Position numbers and translations under genes: made by a program. The notes below the pieces were generated by a model. It saw only the letters and a program-made list of their open reading frames with translations, searched no databases and was not told the DNA's origin. From the NCBI GenBank assembly GCA_035999765.1, contig CP108521.1, positions 4,960,001-5,024,000 of the forward strand: DNA of 64,000 nucleotides, given 5' to 3'. This document shows, in pieces, positions 9,782-18,825 of the stretch (position 1 is the stretch's first letter; every line of letters begins with the position of its first letter). Origin of the DNA: Streptomyces sp. NBC_01231 (GTDB lineage: Bacteria > Actinomycetota > Actinomycetes > Streptomycetales > Streptomycetaceae).

Positions 9782-9826
9782 CAGTAACGAGAAGGGCCCG
9801 CACCCGCGAGGGGAAGCGGGCCCTTC
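9764..9826 (+). repeat. 63-bp direct repeat, copy 1 (tRNA-Asp 3' end plus terminator)
   Basis: Bases 9764-9826 recur without mismatch at 9903-9965. The repeat begins in the T arm (CAAATCCCGTCAGGACC) and ends at the terminator hairpin. Confidence 0.95.
9791..9826 (+). terminator. Terminator of tRNA-Asp copy 2
   Basis: Stem GAAGGGCCCGC / GCGGGCCCTTC starting ten bases after the tRNA. The same hairpin recurs at 9930-9965. Confidence 0.75.
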
Positions 9827-9902
9827 CTCATGCCCGACACCACTCACCGCGACCCTGCCGAGGCGGAGGCCGCGCCCGCGGCGCAGCCGCCATCGGGTAC
9901 AG

Positions 9903-9965
9903 CAAATCCCGTCAGGACCGCAGTAACGAGAAGGGCCCGCACCCGCGAGGGGAAGCGGGCCCTTC
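9903..9965 (+). repeat. 63-bp direct repeat, copy 2 (tRNA-Asp remnant)
   Basis: Identical to 9764-9826, offset 139 bases. Bases 9857-9902 just upstream (GGCGGAGGCCGCG and following) look like a scrambled version of the tRNA anticodon/variable region, so this is a broken tRNA copy and not a gene. Confidence 0.9.
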
Positions 9966-10147
9966 TTCGTTCCCGCTTCCTCTCAGGACCGCGGTACGGG
10001 AGCCCGGGTCTTCGGACCCGGACTTCCCCTGGGTTCAGCGCCGTCCGGAAGCCCTCCGGGGCGCACACGCCGTCTTGACGGCGTCTCGTTCCGCCGGTAC
10101 CCAGAGAAGTCAGGGCCGCCTCGCGTGCGGCCTCCCGGAGGTGGCGT

Positions 10148-10399
10148 ATGGCGGCGTCAGCCAGGCACGAGACACGGGCGTTGCTCCGTGCGCACCTGTC
10201 GGCCGCCTCCTCCTATCGCCATCTGACGCGCCACTGTCCGATCTGCCACCGCCTGTTGCGGCTGGCGATGGACTCCGCCCCGCCGACCGCACCACCGGCC
10301 ACGCAGCAGACCGCCTCGCAAGCCGCCCGGCGAGCCCTCCAGGAGCCCGCCAAGGGCGTCGACGCGGACGTCGAGGACGAGAGCCCGGCCCCCGCGTGA
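10148..10399 (+). CDS. Small conserved actinobacterial protein with a CxxC motif (DUF6274-like)
   Basis: 83 residues; GGAGG stands six bases before ATG 10148. The N-terminal half is basic and helical with HCPICHRLLRLAM (CxxC), which could bind a metal; the C-terminal half is Ala/Pro-rich and acidic. I believe it belongs to the Streptomyces family DUF6274, but that is from memory. Function unknown. Confidence 0.65.
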   Translation: MAASARHETRALLRAHLSAASSYRHLTRHCPICHRLLRLAMDSAPPTAPPATQQTASQAARRALQEPAKGVDADVEDESPAPA

Positions 10400-10494
10400 C
10401 CATCGGCGATGCCCAACCGCCCACCGCGCGGGGAGCGCTGGAACACGCGCCTCCTTTAGCGCACGCGAGCCGACAGCAACAAGGACCCGGGCAT

Positions 10495-10508
10495 GTGACG
10501 GGTGTCAC
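10495..10508. promoter_or_regulatory. Crp-like binding site
   Basis: GTGACGGGTGTCAC matches the GTG(N)6GNCAC consensus reported for Streptomyces Crp. No annotated gene starts just downstream, so the target is unclear. Confidence 0.4.
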
Positions 10509-10674
10509 CGCATGAGTTTCTGAAACTGCGGTACTTACGCCTCGCATACAACTGGTCAATTTTATATGTGCAATTGCACCACCCTCAGAGGGGCGCCCAC
10601 GGTAGATCCGACAGCCCTCCCCAGACTCCGACAAGGCCGCTCACAGACCCACCCCACCCGCCACGTTCCGCACA

Positions 10675-10715
10675 CAAAAAAGATCGCGCTGGACTCGGCG
10701 GAGTCCAGCGCGATC
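10675..10715 (-). terminator. Intrinsic terminator downstream of bldC
   Basis: Perfect 15-bp stem (GATCGCGCTGGACTC with its complement, loop of four, 10682-10715). On the minus strand it is followed by a run of T (AAAAAA at 10676-10681 on the plus strand). It lies about 145 bases past the bldC stop. Confidence 0.85.
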
Positions 10716-10860
10716 CACGACGCACCCTGTGTTGTGCTCGGAAAGCCCCTGGAGGCTTGGGCGTGAGGCCTGTTGGGGCAGGACTCGCGTCGCTTGGAGC
10801 TGTGATGCCGGGCGCTACGACAAGTGGGGGACCTGCCGGTTTGCCCGGTTATTCAGTTGT

Positions 10861-11067
10861 TCAGGCCTCGCTGCGCTGCTGCGGGATGCCCGCGAGCAGA
10901 GCGCGGACCTCAGCCTCGCGGTAACGGCGGTGCCCGCCGAGCGTACGGATGGACGTGAGCTTGCCGGCCTTCGCCCACCGCGTGACCGTCTTCGGGTCGA
11001 CGCGGAACATCGTGGCGACTTCAGCCGGGGTCAGCAGCGGCTCGGCATCAGGGGTGCGAGCGGTCAT
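10861..11067 (-). CDS. bldC: Developmental regulator BldC (MerR-like DNA-binding protein)
   Basis: 68 residues from ATG 11065-11067, the length of S. coelicolor BldC. The sequence (MTARTPDAEPLLTPAEVAT onward, ending GIPQQRSEA) is essentially what I recall for BldC. It is a single winged HTH of the MerR type without an effector domain: LTPAEVATMFRVDPKTVTRW is the HTH and GGHRRY the wing. BldC binds DNA as head-to-tail oligomers and sustains vegetative growth, delaying sporulation. The next upstream in-frame ATG would add 13 residues not present in known BldC. Monocistronic with its own terminator. Confidence 0.97.
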   Translation of the reverse strand: MTARTPDAEPLLTPAEVATMFRVDPKTVTRWAKAGKLTSIRTLGGHRRYREAEVRALLAGIPQQRSEA

Positions 11068-11617
11068 GAGCGGCCTCCTCGGGAGAACCGAACCTTCTCG
11101 GTTCATTCCTCTAAATTCTGCACCTTGACCCGCGTTGCCCGAAATGGCGGACGCGAGTCGAGTCGGTTATAGGACGAACGGCTTGTCCTCGGCACTACAA
11201 CTACACCATCTGTCCAGCCGCGTAGGCCAAACCGATGGAATTGCCCCTCCAGGTGTTCATCAGCCGCGGAAGCCGATGGACCATGCCATAGCGGACAGTC
11301 ACGCCACTGTGACGATCAGTCACAGGACGATCAGGAGTCATCAGGCCCCCCAAAGCGTGCAATGCTGAGATTCCGCCCACATCGCAGCACAACGGGGCGG
11401 AAGGAGCCCTCCCCGGACTCCTTGTCCTATTTTGGCACGAGGGGGGGCAAGCGGCGCAAGAGCCGCGTACGTGCGTTCCGTCACGCTTGACACACTTGGG
11501 GCGAACGCCCTGATCCGGACCTACATCCCTTGTTGGCGAAACCTCAGGACATATGTCCGAGGACGAAACCCCAAAACGGGCGTCAGGTCAAACGTCAGTT
11601 CGTCGCCTGGGGCGCGT
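11068..11617. other. Intergenic region upstream of bldC
   Basis: 550 bases without a convincing gene. It should contain the bldC promoter. The perfect inverted repeat CTGTGAC-GATCA-GTCACAG at 11307-11325 could be a regulator site; its half-site spacing is one base longer than the Crp consensus. Confidence 0.5.
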
Positions 11618-12460
11618 TCAGTTCGCCGAGCGCCGGTTCCGCACCGACCGCCACCGCTCCACGAGCCGGGCGTACGCCTCCCCCGCCGCGTCCCCGTCAC
11701 CGAGCCGCAGCGCCTCGATCCCCTCGGCCACGTCGGCCGCCGAGTGGTCGTCCTCCAGCGCGCCGGCCGGCAGCACGTGCACCAGACCGCCGTAGTCCAG
11801 CTCCACCAGCGAGCGCGGGTGGAACTCCTCCAGCCAGCGCCCCACGTCGATCAGGCCGTCGATCAGCGGCCCCTCGTCGATGGCTTCCTTGAGCGCCCTC
11901 AGAGCCCGTGCCACCCGCCGCCGGGCCTGCACCATGGGCGTGCGGTAGCGCAGCATCGGCGGGATCTCGCCGGAGCCCTTGTCGAACCGCCGCTCCTCGT
12001 CGGACACCAGCACGAACCAGTTCAGCGGCACCTGCCAGGTCGCCGTACGGATCCACGGCCGCGCGTCCGGGTTGCGGGCCAGCCATCGCTCGTAGTCCTG
12101 GGCCGCCTGGCGTCGCACGACAGGGGGCAGCACCGCGTCCAGGACAGGCGGCGGAAGCTCCTCGGGAAGGTCCTCCAGGGCCTGCCAGCCGCGGAGCCGG
12201 GTGCGCCACGGACAGACGCACACCACCCCGTCCACATCGAGCACGAACGCGTCGCTGCTCTCGTGCACCGGCACCGGGATCGGCGGGGTGGGCAGCAGGT
12301 CGGCCAGGGAGCGACGCAGCTCGTCCTGGTAGGAGGGGCGGTCGGAACGGCGGGCATAGCGGGTCCAGTAGCCGCGCTCCGGCTCCGGGAAGGCGGCCAG
12401 CGGTTCGTACACGCGCAGATAGGTCGTGTACGGGACGATCACGGAGGACACCTTGGGCAC
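11618..12460 (-). CDS. Conserved hypothetical protein of the bldC-vdh interval
   Basis: 280 residues from GTG 12458-12460, which has GGGAGG eight bases upstream; longer forms add Pro/Arg-rich sequence with no ribosome site. The N terminus ([20 protein letters not shown]) and the body ([39 protein letters not shown]) look like a folded soluble protein, with no signal peptide or membrane segment. I do not recognise a catalytic motif. It reads divergently from vdh, 222 bases away. Confidence 0.8.
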   Translation of the reverse strand: MPKVSSVIVPYTTYLRVYEPLAAFPEPERGYWTRYARRSDRPSYQDELRRSLADLLPTPPIPVPVHESSDAFVLDVDGVVCVCPWRTRLRGWQALEDLPEELPPPVLDAVLPPVVRRQAAQDYERWLARNPDARPWIRTATWQVPLNWFVLVSDEERRFDKGSGEIPPMLRYRTPMVQARRRVARALRALKEAIDEGPLIDGLIDVGRWLEEFHPRSLVELDYGGLVHVLPAGALEDDHSAADVAEGIEALRLGDGDAAGEAYARLVERWRSVRNRRSAN

Positions 12461-12682
12461 GCCTGCTCCCTCCCCCGACGTCTGCCAGGAAAACCTGCGA
12501 AACCCGCACCCGACGTGCGGGAAACCCATGCAAATCGTCGCACGGGCGGGTGCCGGGGGGACGTGACCCGGGGCGCTGCGCGGATGACGGGGCGTCCAGG
12601 CCCTAACCTCGTGCTCAGAGCCCCCGCCACCCACACGGGAGCTGGTCTCCGACCGCCGCAACTTACTTCAGGAGTCACCACC

Positions 12683-13777
12683 GTGACCGACGTAACCGGC
12701 GCACCTGCTGATGTACTGCACACCCTGTTCCACTCGGAACAGGGCGGTCATGAGCAAGTCGTGCTCTGCCAGGACCAGGCAAGCGGCCTCAAGGCCGTCA
12801 TCGCCCTCCACTCCACCGCCCTCGGCCCCGCGCTCGGCGGAACCCGCTTCTACCCGTACGCGAGCGAGGCGGAGGCCGTCGCCGACGCGCTGAACCTCGC
12901 GCGCGGCATGTCGTACAAGAACGCCATGGCCGGTCTGGACCACGGCGGCGGCAAGGCCGTGATCATCGGCGATCCCGACGTGATCAAGACCGAAGAGCTG
13001 CTGCTCGCGTACGGCCGTTTCGTGGCCTCGCTCGGCGGGCGGTACGTGACCGCCTGCGACGTCGGCACCTACGTCGCCGACATGGACGTCGTGGCCCGCG
13101 AGTGCCGCTGGACGACCGGGCGCTCGCCGGAGAACGGCGGGGCGGGCGACTCGTCCGTCCTCACCGCGTTCGGCGTGTACCAGGGCATGCGGGCCTCCGC
13201 GCGGCACCTGTGGGGCGACCCGTCGCTGCGCGACCGCACGGTCGGCATCGCCGGCGTGGGCAAGGTCGGGCACCACCTGGTGGAGCACCTCCTGGAGGAG
13301 GGCGCCCGGGTCGTGATCACCGACGTGCGCCAGGAGGCCGTGCGGCGGATCGCCGACAGGCACCCGTCCGTGGCCGTGGTCGCCGACACCGAGGCGCTGA
13401 TCCGCGTGGAGGGTCTCGACATCTACGCTCCCTGCGCGCTCGGCGGGGCCCTGAACGACGGCTCCGTGCCGGTGCTCACCGCGACGATCGTCTGCGGTGC
13501 CGCCAACAACCAGCTGGCCCACCCGGGCGTCGAGAAGGACCTCGCCGACCGCGGGATCCTCTACGCGCCCGACTACGTCGTGAACGCCGGCGGTGTCATC
13601 CAGGTCGCCGACGAACTGCACGGGTTCGACTTCGAACGGTGCCGGACGAAGGCCGCGCGGATCTACGACACCACGCTCGCCATATTCGCACGTGCGAAGG
13701 CGGATGGGATTCCGCCGGCCGCGGCGGCCGACCGGATCGCCGAACAGCGGATGGCGGAGGGACGCGGGCGGCGCTGA
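12683..13777 (+). CDS. vdh: Valine (branched-chain amino acid) dehydrogenase
   Basis: 364 residues, the length of S. coelicolor Vdh. Starts at GTG 12683 with AGGAG ten bases upstream. The Glu/Leu/Phe/Val dehydrogenase fold is evident: [11 protein letters not shown] holds the catalytic lysine, GVGKVGHHL is the NAD-binding loop, and GAANNQL is conserved. The enzyme oxidatively deaminates valine, leucine and isoleucine with NAD+, giving ketoacids for energy and for macrolide and fatty acid precursors. Monocistronic. Confidence 0.95.
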   Translation: MTDVTGAPADVLHTLFHSEQGGHEQVVLCQDQASGLKAVIALHSTALGPALGGTRFYPYASEAEAVADALNLARGMSYKNAMAGLDHGGGKAVIIGDPDVIKTEELLLAYGRFVASLGGRYVTACDVGTYVADMDVVARECRWTTGRSPENGGAGDSSVLTAFGVYQGMRASARHLWGDPSLRDRTVGIAGVGKVGHHLVEHLLEEGARVVITDVRQEAVRRIADRHPSVAVVADTEALIRVEGLDIYAPCALGGALNDGSVPVLTATIVCGAANNQLAHPGVEKDLADRGILYAPDYVVNAGGVIQVADELHGFDFERCRTKAARIYDTTLAIFARAKADGIPPAAAADRIAEQRMAEGRGRR

Positions 13778-14071
13778 GGGACCCTTCCCGGGTTTGATCG
13801 GTACCCGTCGGCGCACACTTAGAGAGAACTCTCACGTCCGTCGGCGGGTCGCCTGCCAAGAAGTGGTTAAAATCGCGGTTGACCAGCGGGGACGGGGCAC
13901 CCCGAGGGTCCTGGGTCCGGGCACGTCCTGCGGGCGACGTACCGTATGGGCGCGGGCTCAGGTACCGTGGAAGCCCTACGGACCGGTCTCTCCACGGAGA
14001 GCCCGTTCCAGATCATGAACGCGTGTCAAGACTCTGGGGCCGTCGAGCCCCGTCACCGAGGGGGTCGAGCC

Positions 14072-14326
14072 ATGGGGCGCGGCCGGGCCAAGGCCAAGCA
14101 GACGAAGGTCGCCCGCCAGCTGAAGTACAACAGCGGCGGGACTGACCTGTCGCGTCTGGCCAGCGAGCTGGGCGCTTCGACTTCGAGTCAGCCTCCGAAC
14201 GGCGAGCCGTTCGAGGACGACGAGGACGAAGACGACCCGTACGCCCAGTACGCGGATCTGTACAACGACGACGATGAGGACGAGGACGACGAGTCCGGTC
14301 CCGCGTCACAACGCCGCGGCGCTTGA
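14072..14326 (+). CDS. DUF3073 small acidic protein
   Basis: 84 residues from ATG 14072. Basic N terminus (MGRGRAKAKQTKVARQLKY) followed by very acidic repeats (EDDEDEDD, NDDDEDEDDE), the hallmark of actinobacterial DUF3073 proteins. Function unknown; the charge pattern suggests binding of nucleic acid or basic protein. A terminator follows directly. Confidence 0.85.
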   Translation: MGRGRAKAKQTKVARQLKYNSGGTDLSRLASELGASTSSQPPNGEPFEDDEDEDDPYAQYADLYNDDDEDEDDESGPASQRRGA

Positions 14327-14343
14327 CGATCCAGCACTGCATG

Positions 14344-14380
14344 ACCCGGTCCAGCGGTTTCCACCGCCGGACCGGGTTTT
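14344..14380 (+). terminator. Terminator after the DUF3073 gene
   Basis: Stem ACCCGGTCC (14344-14352) / GGACCGGGT (14369-14377) followed by TTT, 17 bases past the stop. Confidence 0.75.
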
Positions 14381-14457
14381 GCTCTGCCCTCGTCAGGCCG
14401 GGCGTCGTACAGATCCCGTACGGACGCTTACGGACTCTTACCGAAGCGGAGACGCTT

Positions 14458-15540
14458 TTAGACTGAATACGTGCCGACCAGTTCCGCACCCGTGGTGTGA
14501 TCGCCGCGGTCCGTGATCTCGCCGGCCACCCACGCCTCGACCCCCCGGTCGGCCAGGGTGGCCAGGGCCACGTCCGCCGACTCCTCGGGCACGATCGCGA
14601 TCATGCCGACGCCCATGTTCAGGGTCTTCTCCAGCTCCAGGCGCTCGACCTGACCGGTCCTGCCGACGAGGTCGAAGACCGGGGCCGGGGTCCAGGTGGA
14701 TCGGTCGACGATCGCGTGCAGCGTGTCGGGGATCACACGGGCCAGGTTGGCGGCGAGCCCGCCGCCCGTGACGTGACTGAAGGCGTGCACGTCGGTGGTC
14801 CGGGTCAGGGCCAGACAGTCCAGCGAGTAGATCTTGGTGGGCTCCAGGAGCTCCTCGCCCAGCGTGCGGCCGAACTCCTCGATCCGCGCGTCCAGCGCGA
14901 GACCGGCCTGGTTCAGCAGGACATGCCGGACGAGCGAGTACCCGTTCGAGTGAAGACCGGAGGCGGCCATCGCGATGACCGCGTCCCCCGTACGGATGCG
15001 ATCCGGGCCCAGCAGACGGTCGGCCTCCACCACGCCCGTACCGGCACCGGCGACGTCGAAGTCGTCCGGCCCCAGCAGACCGGGGTGCTCGGCCGTCTCG
15101 CCGCCCACGAGGGCGCAGCCGGCCAGGACACAGCCCTCGGCGATGCCCTTGACGATGGCGGCGACCCGCTCGGGGTGGACCTTGCCGACGCAGATGTAGT
15201 CGGTCATGAACAGCGGCTCGGCGCCGCAGACCACGATGTCGTCCATGACCATCGCGACCAGGTCGTGGCCGATGGAGTCGTAGACGCCCAGCTGGCGCGC
15301 GATGTCGACCTTGGTGCCGACGCCGTCGGTCGCGGAGGCGAGCAGCGGGCGCTCGTAGCGCTTGAGGGCGGAGGCGTCGAAGAGGCCGGCGAAACCGCCG
15401 AGGCCGCCGAGGACCTCGGGGCGCTGTGCCTTCTTCACCCACTCCTTCATCAGCTCGACGGCGCGGTCGCCCGCCTCGATGTCGACACCTGCTGTTTTGT
15501 AAGAAGCAGCTGCGTAGCTGGCACCAGTTGTCTCAGACAT
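14458..15540 (-). CDS. purM: Phosphoribosylformylglycinamidine cyclo-ligase (AIR synthetase)
   Basis: 360 residues. Carries the PurM signature: ASATDGVGTKVDIA near residue 70, GHDLVAMVMDDIVVCGAEPLF split by the usual turn, ALVGGETAEHPG, and SGLHSNGYSLVR. Converts FGAM plus ATP to AIR, step 5 of purine synthesis. The gene follows purF by 113 bases in the same direction, so the two are likely cotranscribed. Confidence 0.97.
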   Translation of the reverse strand: MSETTGASYAAASYKTAGVDIEAGDRAVELMKEWVKKAQRPEVLGGLGGFAGLFDASALKRYERPLLASATDGVGTKVDIARQLGVYDSIGHDLVAMVMDDIVVCGAEPLFMTDYICVGKVHPERVAAIVKGIAEGCVLAGCALVGGETAEHPGLLGPDDFDVAGAGTGVVEADRLLGPDRIRTGDAVIAMAASGLHSNGYSLVRHVLLNQAGLALDARIEEFGRTLGEELLEPTKIYSLDCLALTRTTDVHAFSHVTGGGLAANLARVIPDTLHAIVDRSTWTPAPVFDLVGRTGQVERLELEKTLNMGVGMIAIVPEESADVALATLADRGVEAWVAGEITDRGDHTTGAELVGTYSV

Positions 15541-15653
15541 GACGGTGAGAACTTTCGTGTCGAGTTGCAGTCGTCATCGCAGTCGGCATTGCAGTCGTAC
15601 GGAGGTCGTACTGCGCGGTCGTGCTGCTGTCGTCTGCGGGTGATACGGGCTGT
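15541..15653 (-). repeat. purF-purM spacer with short tandem repeats
   Basis: A unit close to GCAGTCGTCAT recurs three times between 15568 and 15598. No hairpin or known riboswitch is recognised in the spacer. Confidence 0.45.
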
Positions 15654-17183
15654 CTACGGGCGACGGATCGCGTCGGCCGCGGCCGTGGCCGCGGGCCCGG
15701 CGGCCAGCTCGGTCTCCAGGAGCTGCTTGCCGAGCAGCTCGGGGTCCGGGAGGTCCATCGGGTACTCGCCGTCGAAGCAGGCGCGGCACAGGTTCGGCTT
15801 GGCGATGGTGGTCGCCTCGATCATGCCGTCGATGGAGATGTACGCCAGGGAGTCGGCGCCCAGGGAGGTGCCGATCTCGTCGATGCTCATGCCGTTGGCG
15901 ATGAGCTCGGCGCGGGTGGCGAAATCTATGCCGAAGAAGCAGGGCCACTTCACGGGAGGCGAGGAGATCCGGATGTGGACCTCCGCCGCGCCCGCCTCGC
16001 GAAGCATCCGGACCAGGGCGCGCTGGGTGTTGCCGCGCACGATCGAGTCGTCGACGACGACCAGGCGCTTGCCCTTGATGACTTCCTTCAGCGGGTTCAG
16101 CTTGAGCCGGATACCGAGCTGGCGGATCGTCTGGGAGGGCTGGATGAACGTCCGGCCCACGTACGCGTTCTTGACCAGGCCGGCACCGAAGGGGATGCCC
16201 GAGGCTTCCGCGTAGCCGATGGCGGCGGGGGTGCCGGACTCCGGAGTAGCTATCACCAGGTCGGCGTCGACCGGGGCTTCCTTGGCGAGCTTGCGGCCCA
16301 TCTCCACGCGGGAGAGGTACACGTTCCGCCCGGCGATGTCGGTGTCGGGGCGGGCCAGGTACACGTACTCGAAGACACAGCCCTTGGGCTTCGCTTCCGC
16401 GAATCGAGAGGAACGCAGGCCGTTCTCGTCGATGGCGACGAACTCGCCCGGCTCGATCTCGCGGACGTAGGCGGCGCCGCAGATGTCGAGGGCGGCCGAC
16501 TCGGAGGCGATCACCCAGCCACGCTCCAGGCGGCCGAGGACCAGCGGGCGGACGCCCTGCGGGTCGCGGGCGGCGTAGAGGGTGTGCTCGTTCATGAAGA
16601 CGAGCGAGAAGGCGCCCTTGACCTGCGGGAGGACCACGGGGGCGGCCTCCTCGATCGTCAGCGGCTTGCCGTCGTCGTCGACCTGGGCCGCGAGGAGCGC
16701 GGTGAGCAGGTCGGTGTCGTTGGTGGCCGCGACGCGGGTCGAGCGACCGTTGGTGTCCTTCGGAAGGTCGGCGACCATCTCGGCGAGCTGCGCCGTGTTG
16801 ACCAGGTTGCCGTTGTGGCCGAGCGCGATGGAACCGTGCGCGGTGGCACGGAACGTCGGCTGGGCGTTCTCCCACACGGAGGCACCGGTGGTCGAGTAGC
16901 GGGCGTGACCGACCGCGATATGACCCTGGAGCGAACCGAGCGAGGTCTCGTCGAAGACCTGGGAAACGAGCCCCATGTCCTTGAAGACGAGGATCTGGGA
17001 GCCGTTACTGACCGCGATTCCCGCGGATTCCTGACCTCGATGCTGGAGGGCGTAGAGCCCGAAGTAAGTGAGCTTGGCGACCTCTTCGCCCGGAGCCCAG
17101 ACACCGAAGACGCCGCATGCGTCCTGGGGGCCTTTCTCACCGGGGAGCAGATCATGACTGAGTCGACCGTCACCACGTGGCAC
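15654..17183 (-). CDS. purF: Amidophosphoribosyltransferase
   Basis: 509 residues. DACGVFGV puts the glutaminase nucleophile at Cys23 after a propeptide, as in the Ntn-hydrolase class. The PRPP-binding motif VVVDDSIVRGNT is in the C-terminal half, and the cysteines of the PurF metal site are present near the end (PNLCRACFDGEYP). It makes phosphoribosylamine from PRPP and glutamine, the committed step of purine synthesis. Starts at GTG 17181-17183; there is no ribosome site but TACACT stands seven bases upstream, so the message may be leaderless. Confidence 0.96.
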   Translation of the reverse strand: MPRGDGRLSHDLLPGEKGPQDACGVFGVWAPGEEVAKLTYFGLYALQHRGQESAGIAVSNGSQILVFKDMGLVSQVFDETSLGSLQGHIAVGHARYSTTGASVWENAQPTFRATAHGSIALGHNGNLVNTAQLAEMVADLPKDTNGRSTRVAATNDTDLLTALLAAQVDDDGKPLTIEEAAPVVLPQVKGAFSLVFMNEHTLYAARDPQGVRPLVLGRLERGWVIASESAALDICGAAYVREIEPGEFVAIDENGLRSSRFAEAKPKGCVFEYVYLARPDTDIAGRNVYLSRVEMGRKLAKEAPVDADLVIATPESGTPAAIGYAEASGIPFGAGLVKNAYVGRTFIQPSQTIRQLGIRLKLNPLKEVIKGKRLVVVDDSIVRGNTQRALVRMLREAGAAEVHIRISSPPVKWPCFFGIDFATRAELIANGMSIDEIGTSLGADSLAYISIDGMIEATTIAKPNLCRACFDGEYPMDLPDPELLGKQLLETELAAGPAATAAADAIRRP

Positions 17184-17255
17184 GCCACCGAGTGTAGGCG
17201 AGATCGACCACTGGTCCGAATTGGGGAATACTCCAGGGTTCTCGGCCGCATGGGA

Positions 17256-17756
17256 TCACTCGGCGGCGACCGCCCGCACACTTGTGCCGTTTGTGCTGGT
17301 CAGCGTGAGGGTTTCCTGGTCGACCCGGTAGCTGACCTTCCCGTCGAAGAGGCTCAGCAAGGCCCGTTCGGTCTCCATGAGTGAGGCGTCGCACATCATT
17401 CGGGTGGTGGCCGGGGTGCCCAGAGTGATATGTCCGTCGCGCACGGTGGCCTTGGCGTTGACGTGGTTGCAGCCGAGCCGGCCGCCGACCTTGCCGGTCT
17501 TCTTGTCGAAGGTGAGGTGGGCGTTCGAGTCGGTCTTGTGCGTCTTGCCCTTGGCGGTGACGCTGTCGATGTTCCACCGCACGTCGGTGACGGGCTGTTC
17601 GGCGCCGACCGCGCCGCTGTCGGCCTGTTCGCCGCCGCTGCCCGCCTTCTCGTTGCCGCAGGCCGCCGCGAGAGGGATGAGGGCCACGGCGGCCGTCGTG
17701 ATCAGGGGCTTGATCAGTCGCTGCTTCTGCCGGTACATGTCGATTCGACGGGACAT
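17256..17756 (-). CDS. META-domain (HslJ-like) lipoprotein
   Basis: 166 residues. Lipobox LAAACG near residue 34 after a hydrophobic stretch predicts a lipid-anchored exported protein. The body (VRWNIDSVTAKGK, GRLGCNHVNAKATV, RMMCDASLMETERALL) fits the META/HslJ fold, including the GCN and C...E.A pattern. Some family members are linked to motility or antibiotic resistance, but no role is known here. The start is uncertain between ATG 17756 and ATG 17738; neither has a ribosome site. Confidence 0.82.
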   Translation of the reverse strand: MSRRIDMYRQKQRLIKPLITTAAVALIPLAAACGNEKAGSGGEQADSGAVGAEQPVTDVRWNIDSVTAKGKTHKTDSNAHLTFDKKTGKVGGRLGCNHVNAKATVRDGHITLGTPATTRMMCDASLMETERALLSLFDGKVSYRVDQETLTLTSTNGTSVRAVAAE

Positions 17757-17798
17757 ACGGGGTGATCGGTTCCACTCCGGCCCCCTCTGGTTCCGGGT

Positions 17799-18596
17799 TC
17801 AGCCCAGCAACGGCAGCAATCCGCCAAGATCGGCCCGCTCCCCGCTCGCGCTGACCTTCGCCTCCTCGACCGCCTCCGTCCAGGTCGACCGCCCGCACGC
17901 GAGCCGGATCCAGGTCAGCGGGTCGGTCTCGACGACGCTTGGCGGGGTGCCGCGGGTGTGCCGGGGTCCTTCGACGCACTGCACGACGGCGTACGGCGGG
18001 ATCCGCACCTCGGTGGAGCCGCCGGGGGCCTTGACGGCGAGGGCGTCGGCGAGGAGCCGGGTGGCGGCGGCGAGCGCCTGGCGGTCGTACGGGATGTCCA
18101 GGCCGGGCACGGCCGCGTTGAGGTCGTCGGTGTGGACGACGAGTTCGACAGTGCGGGTGACGAGGTAGTCGGCGAGCGTGATGGCGCCCGTCCGGGCGGC
18201 GAGGAGGCGGCCGCCGGGAGCGGTGTCGAGTGCCTCGGTGAGACGTTCCTCGGTGCGGGCGTAGAGGGCGTTCAGGTCGGGGTGGGCGGCGGCGAGGTCC
18301 AGGGTGTCGTCGGAGATGCCGGCGGCCCGGGCGGCGGTGGCGAAGGGCCAGTCCAGGAGGGCGAGCTCCGCCTTCGGAGGTTCGGCCCTCTCGAGGTTGC
18401 GGCTGACGGTCTCCACCGCCATCGTCACGTGCGCGGCCAGATCCCGGACGGTCCAGCCCGCCAGCCCTGTGGGAAGGGCGAGTTGCTCGGGAGTGAGGGT
18501 ACGTACGGCCTGTCGTACGGTCCCGAACTGGGTGAGCACCGCCGTGCGGATCCTGCCGGGGTCGTAGGTACGCGCACGCTTCTTGGCCGGGGGCAT
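17799..18596 (-). CDS. DinB/MDMPI-fold protein with SCP2-like C-terminal domain
   Basis: 265 residues. The N-terminal four-helix part (GWTVRDLAAHVTMAVETV, and VTRTVELVVHTDDL) has the conserved His positions of the mycothiol-dependent maleylpyruvate isomerase/DinB fold. The C-terminal 80 residues (PPSVVETDPLTWIRLACGR) look like the sterol-carrier-like domain usual for this actinobacterial family (TIGR03083). Probably a mycothiol-linked transferase or isomerase; substrate unknown. TAGGCT seven bases before the ATG suggests leaderless transcription. Confidence 0.82.
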   Translation of the reverse strand: MPPAKKRARTYDPGRIRTAVLTQFGTVRQAVRTLTPEQLALPTGLAGWTVRDLAAHVTMAVETVSRNLERAEPPKAELALLDWPFATAARAAGISDDTLDLAAAHPDLNALYARTEERLTEALDTAPGGRLLAARTGAITLADYLVTRTVELVVHTDDLNAAVPGLDIPYDRQALAAATRLLADALAVKAPGGSTEVRIPPYAVVQCVEGPRHTRGTPPSVVETDPLTWIRLACGRSTWTEAVEEAKVSASGERADLGGLLPLLG

Positions 18597-18746
18597 GAGG
18601 TTCAGCCTAGGCGGGCCGGGACGTGCTCGCGGGGGCGTCGGAGATCTCGTGGGTGTGCGGGACGCCGATGCCTGCCGGCGTAATCACGTCAGCCCTGCGC
18701 GCGGGTAACCCTCGAGCCCTCGTGGGACCCGTCCCGGCATGACGAA

Positions 18747-18779
18747 GGCCCCGCCCGGACTCCTGGTCCGGGCGGGGCC
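18747..18779 (-). terminator. Terminator of the purSQL operon
   Basis: Perfect 14-bp stem GGCCCCGCCCGGAC / GTCCGGGCGGGGCC around a five-base loop, 46 bases after the purL stop. Confidence 0.8.
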
Positions 18780-18825
18780 CTCTCTGTCGTGACGTGCCGT
18801 GAGGCCCTCGGCGTCGTGGAGCCGA

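Larger units (their letters stand above)
10400..10860. other. Gene-free interval between convergent genes, holding a Crp-like site and palindromes
   Basis: No protein gene is convincing. The interval carries GTGACGGGTGTCAC at 10495-10508, an AT-rich patch with the perfect palindrome GTGCAATTGCAC at 10568-10579, and the bldC terminator at 10675-10715. A small RNA is possible but unproven. Confidence 0.5.

Noticed and set aside
9890..9920. A further tRNA gene before the second tRNA-Asp terminator
   Set aside because: Only the T-arm/acceptor 3' strand is present; the 5' half and anticodon stem are missing.
11201..11392. 63-codon minus-strand frame upstream of bldC
   Set aside because: No ribosome site, no conserved features; lies in the likely bldC promoter/leader.
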